Assembly: GCA_023485925.1 (NCBI GenBank)
Contig: JAMDAJ010000042.1
Span: 1-5,206, forward strand
Length of the DNA stretch: 5,206 bases
DNA from: Patescibacteria group bacterium
GTDB lineage: Bacteria; Patescibacteriota; Doudnabacteria; UBA920; 2-01-FULL-50-11
Direction: 5' to 3'
Program-made: the position numbers and the translations under genes
The notes under the pieces: generated by a model
Databases searched by the model: none
The model's input: the letters and a program-made list of their open reading frames with translations, nothing else
Told to the model about the DNA's origin: nothing
Part shown: piece after piece, positions 4,934 to 5,206 of the stretch
Numbering within the stretch: position 1 is the first letter of the stretch
How the letters are laid out: each line of letters begins with the position of its first letter

Positions 4934-5206
4934 TTATTTCAGGAATTTGAAACCGGAAACTAGTTCCGAAAACCGCTCGGACTGACCGGAAAAATAATAT
5001 AACCGGCCATTCTTCACCAACAGCACTGCTTGCAGCGAATCGGCGCTTGAAGAATACTCCGTGCCCAAAACCCCATCCACGGTCACTGGCGAATTATCGT
5101 ACCCTTTAAAAACGGTTGCCACAGTAGAAAAGTTTTTAGCGTCGGAAACGGCGATGTTCATTTCTTCCATCAAGTTCGCCGGATTAGAAAATGTTGCTGC
5201 CCCCGA
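4934..5206 (-). CDS. C-terminal fragment of an unrecognised protein
   Basis: An open frame enters from the window edge and ends at TAA (4934-4936), giving the last 90 residues of a longer protein. I do not recognise the family. The sequence is mixed alpha/beta: an early acidic, Met-rich helix (NLMEEMNIAVSDAKNFS), then alternating short strands (TVATVFKGY, VTVDGVLGTEYSS, LQAVLLVKNGRLYYFSG) and a final helix/strand ERFSELVSGFKFLK. The pattern of a strand ending in YYFSG followed by a short helix and a terminal FKF resembles small secreted or lipoprotein domains of the PsbP/Mog1-like type, which is only an impression of fold. A TTG at 5171-5173 or ATG at 5168-5170 could be read as starts, but the frame is open further upstream to the edge and no ribosome site precedes them, so a longer protein is more likely. 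The nearest downstream gene is a small membrane protein. Confidence 0.7.
   Translation of the reverse strand, partial: SGAATFSNPANLMEEMNIAVSDAKNFSTVATVFKGYDNSPVTVDGVLGTEYSSSADSLQAVLLVKNGRLYYFSGQSERFSELVSGFKFLK

Overview
All seven genes in this window lie on the minus strand, so the biological order runs from base 5206 down to base 1. It is a dense block of central carbon metabolism: the C-terminal end of an unrecognised protein (4934-5206), a 49-residue single-pass membrane protein (4738-4887), galT (3653-4651), tpiA (2897-3643), an RpiB-family isomerase (2442-2885), a PfkB-family sugar kinase (1475-2452), gap (352-1365) and the first 102 codons of pgk (1-307). No gene-free stretch exceeds 90 bases.

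There appear to be two transcription units. galT, tpiA, rpiB and the kinase are separated by 9 nt, 11 nt and an 11-nt overlap, and end at a clear intrinsic terminator (1432-1458). A good sigma70-type promoter (TTGCAA, 17 nt, TATAAT) overlaps the tail of that terminator and drives gap, followed 44 nt later by pgk. Upstream of galT is an unusual 72-bp AT-rich spacer block built of 7-bp repeats in two opposed arms, which folds into a long hairpin starting at the base after the stop codon of the small membrane protein.

Together the genes cover triose-phosphate interconversion and the two following steps of lower glycolysis (TpiA, Gap, Pgk), pentose-phosphate or related sugar-phosphate isomerisation (RpiB-like), a sugar or nucleoside kinase step (PfkB family), and entry of galactose-1-phosphate or a related sugar-1-phosphate nucleotidylyl transfer (GalT). 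The supply and product of the PfkB/RpiB pair is the open biochemical question, because the RpiB-like protein has lost most of the residues expected in a ribose-5-phosphate isomerase.

The compact layout, the style of the PfkB kinase (long N-terminal segment before the GGNA motif), the divergent but complete glycolytic enzymes and the scarcity of Shine-Dalgarno sequences suggest a Patescibacteria/CPR bacterium, perhaps a Parcubacteria-like lineage, known from environmental assemblies. This is inference from general resemblance, not a database result. TGA ends gap and lies in frame just before pgk, so UGA looks like a normal stop, which argues against the CPR groups that read UGA as glycine. No mobile elements, CRISPR arrays, tRNA or rRNA genes were seen.
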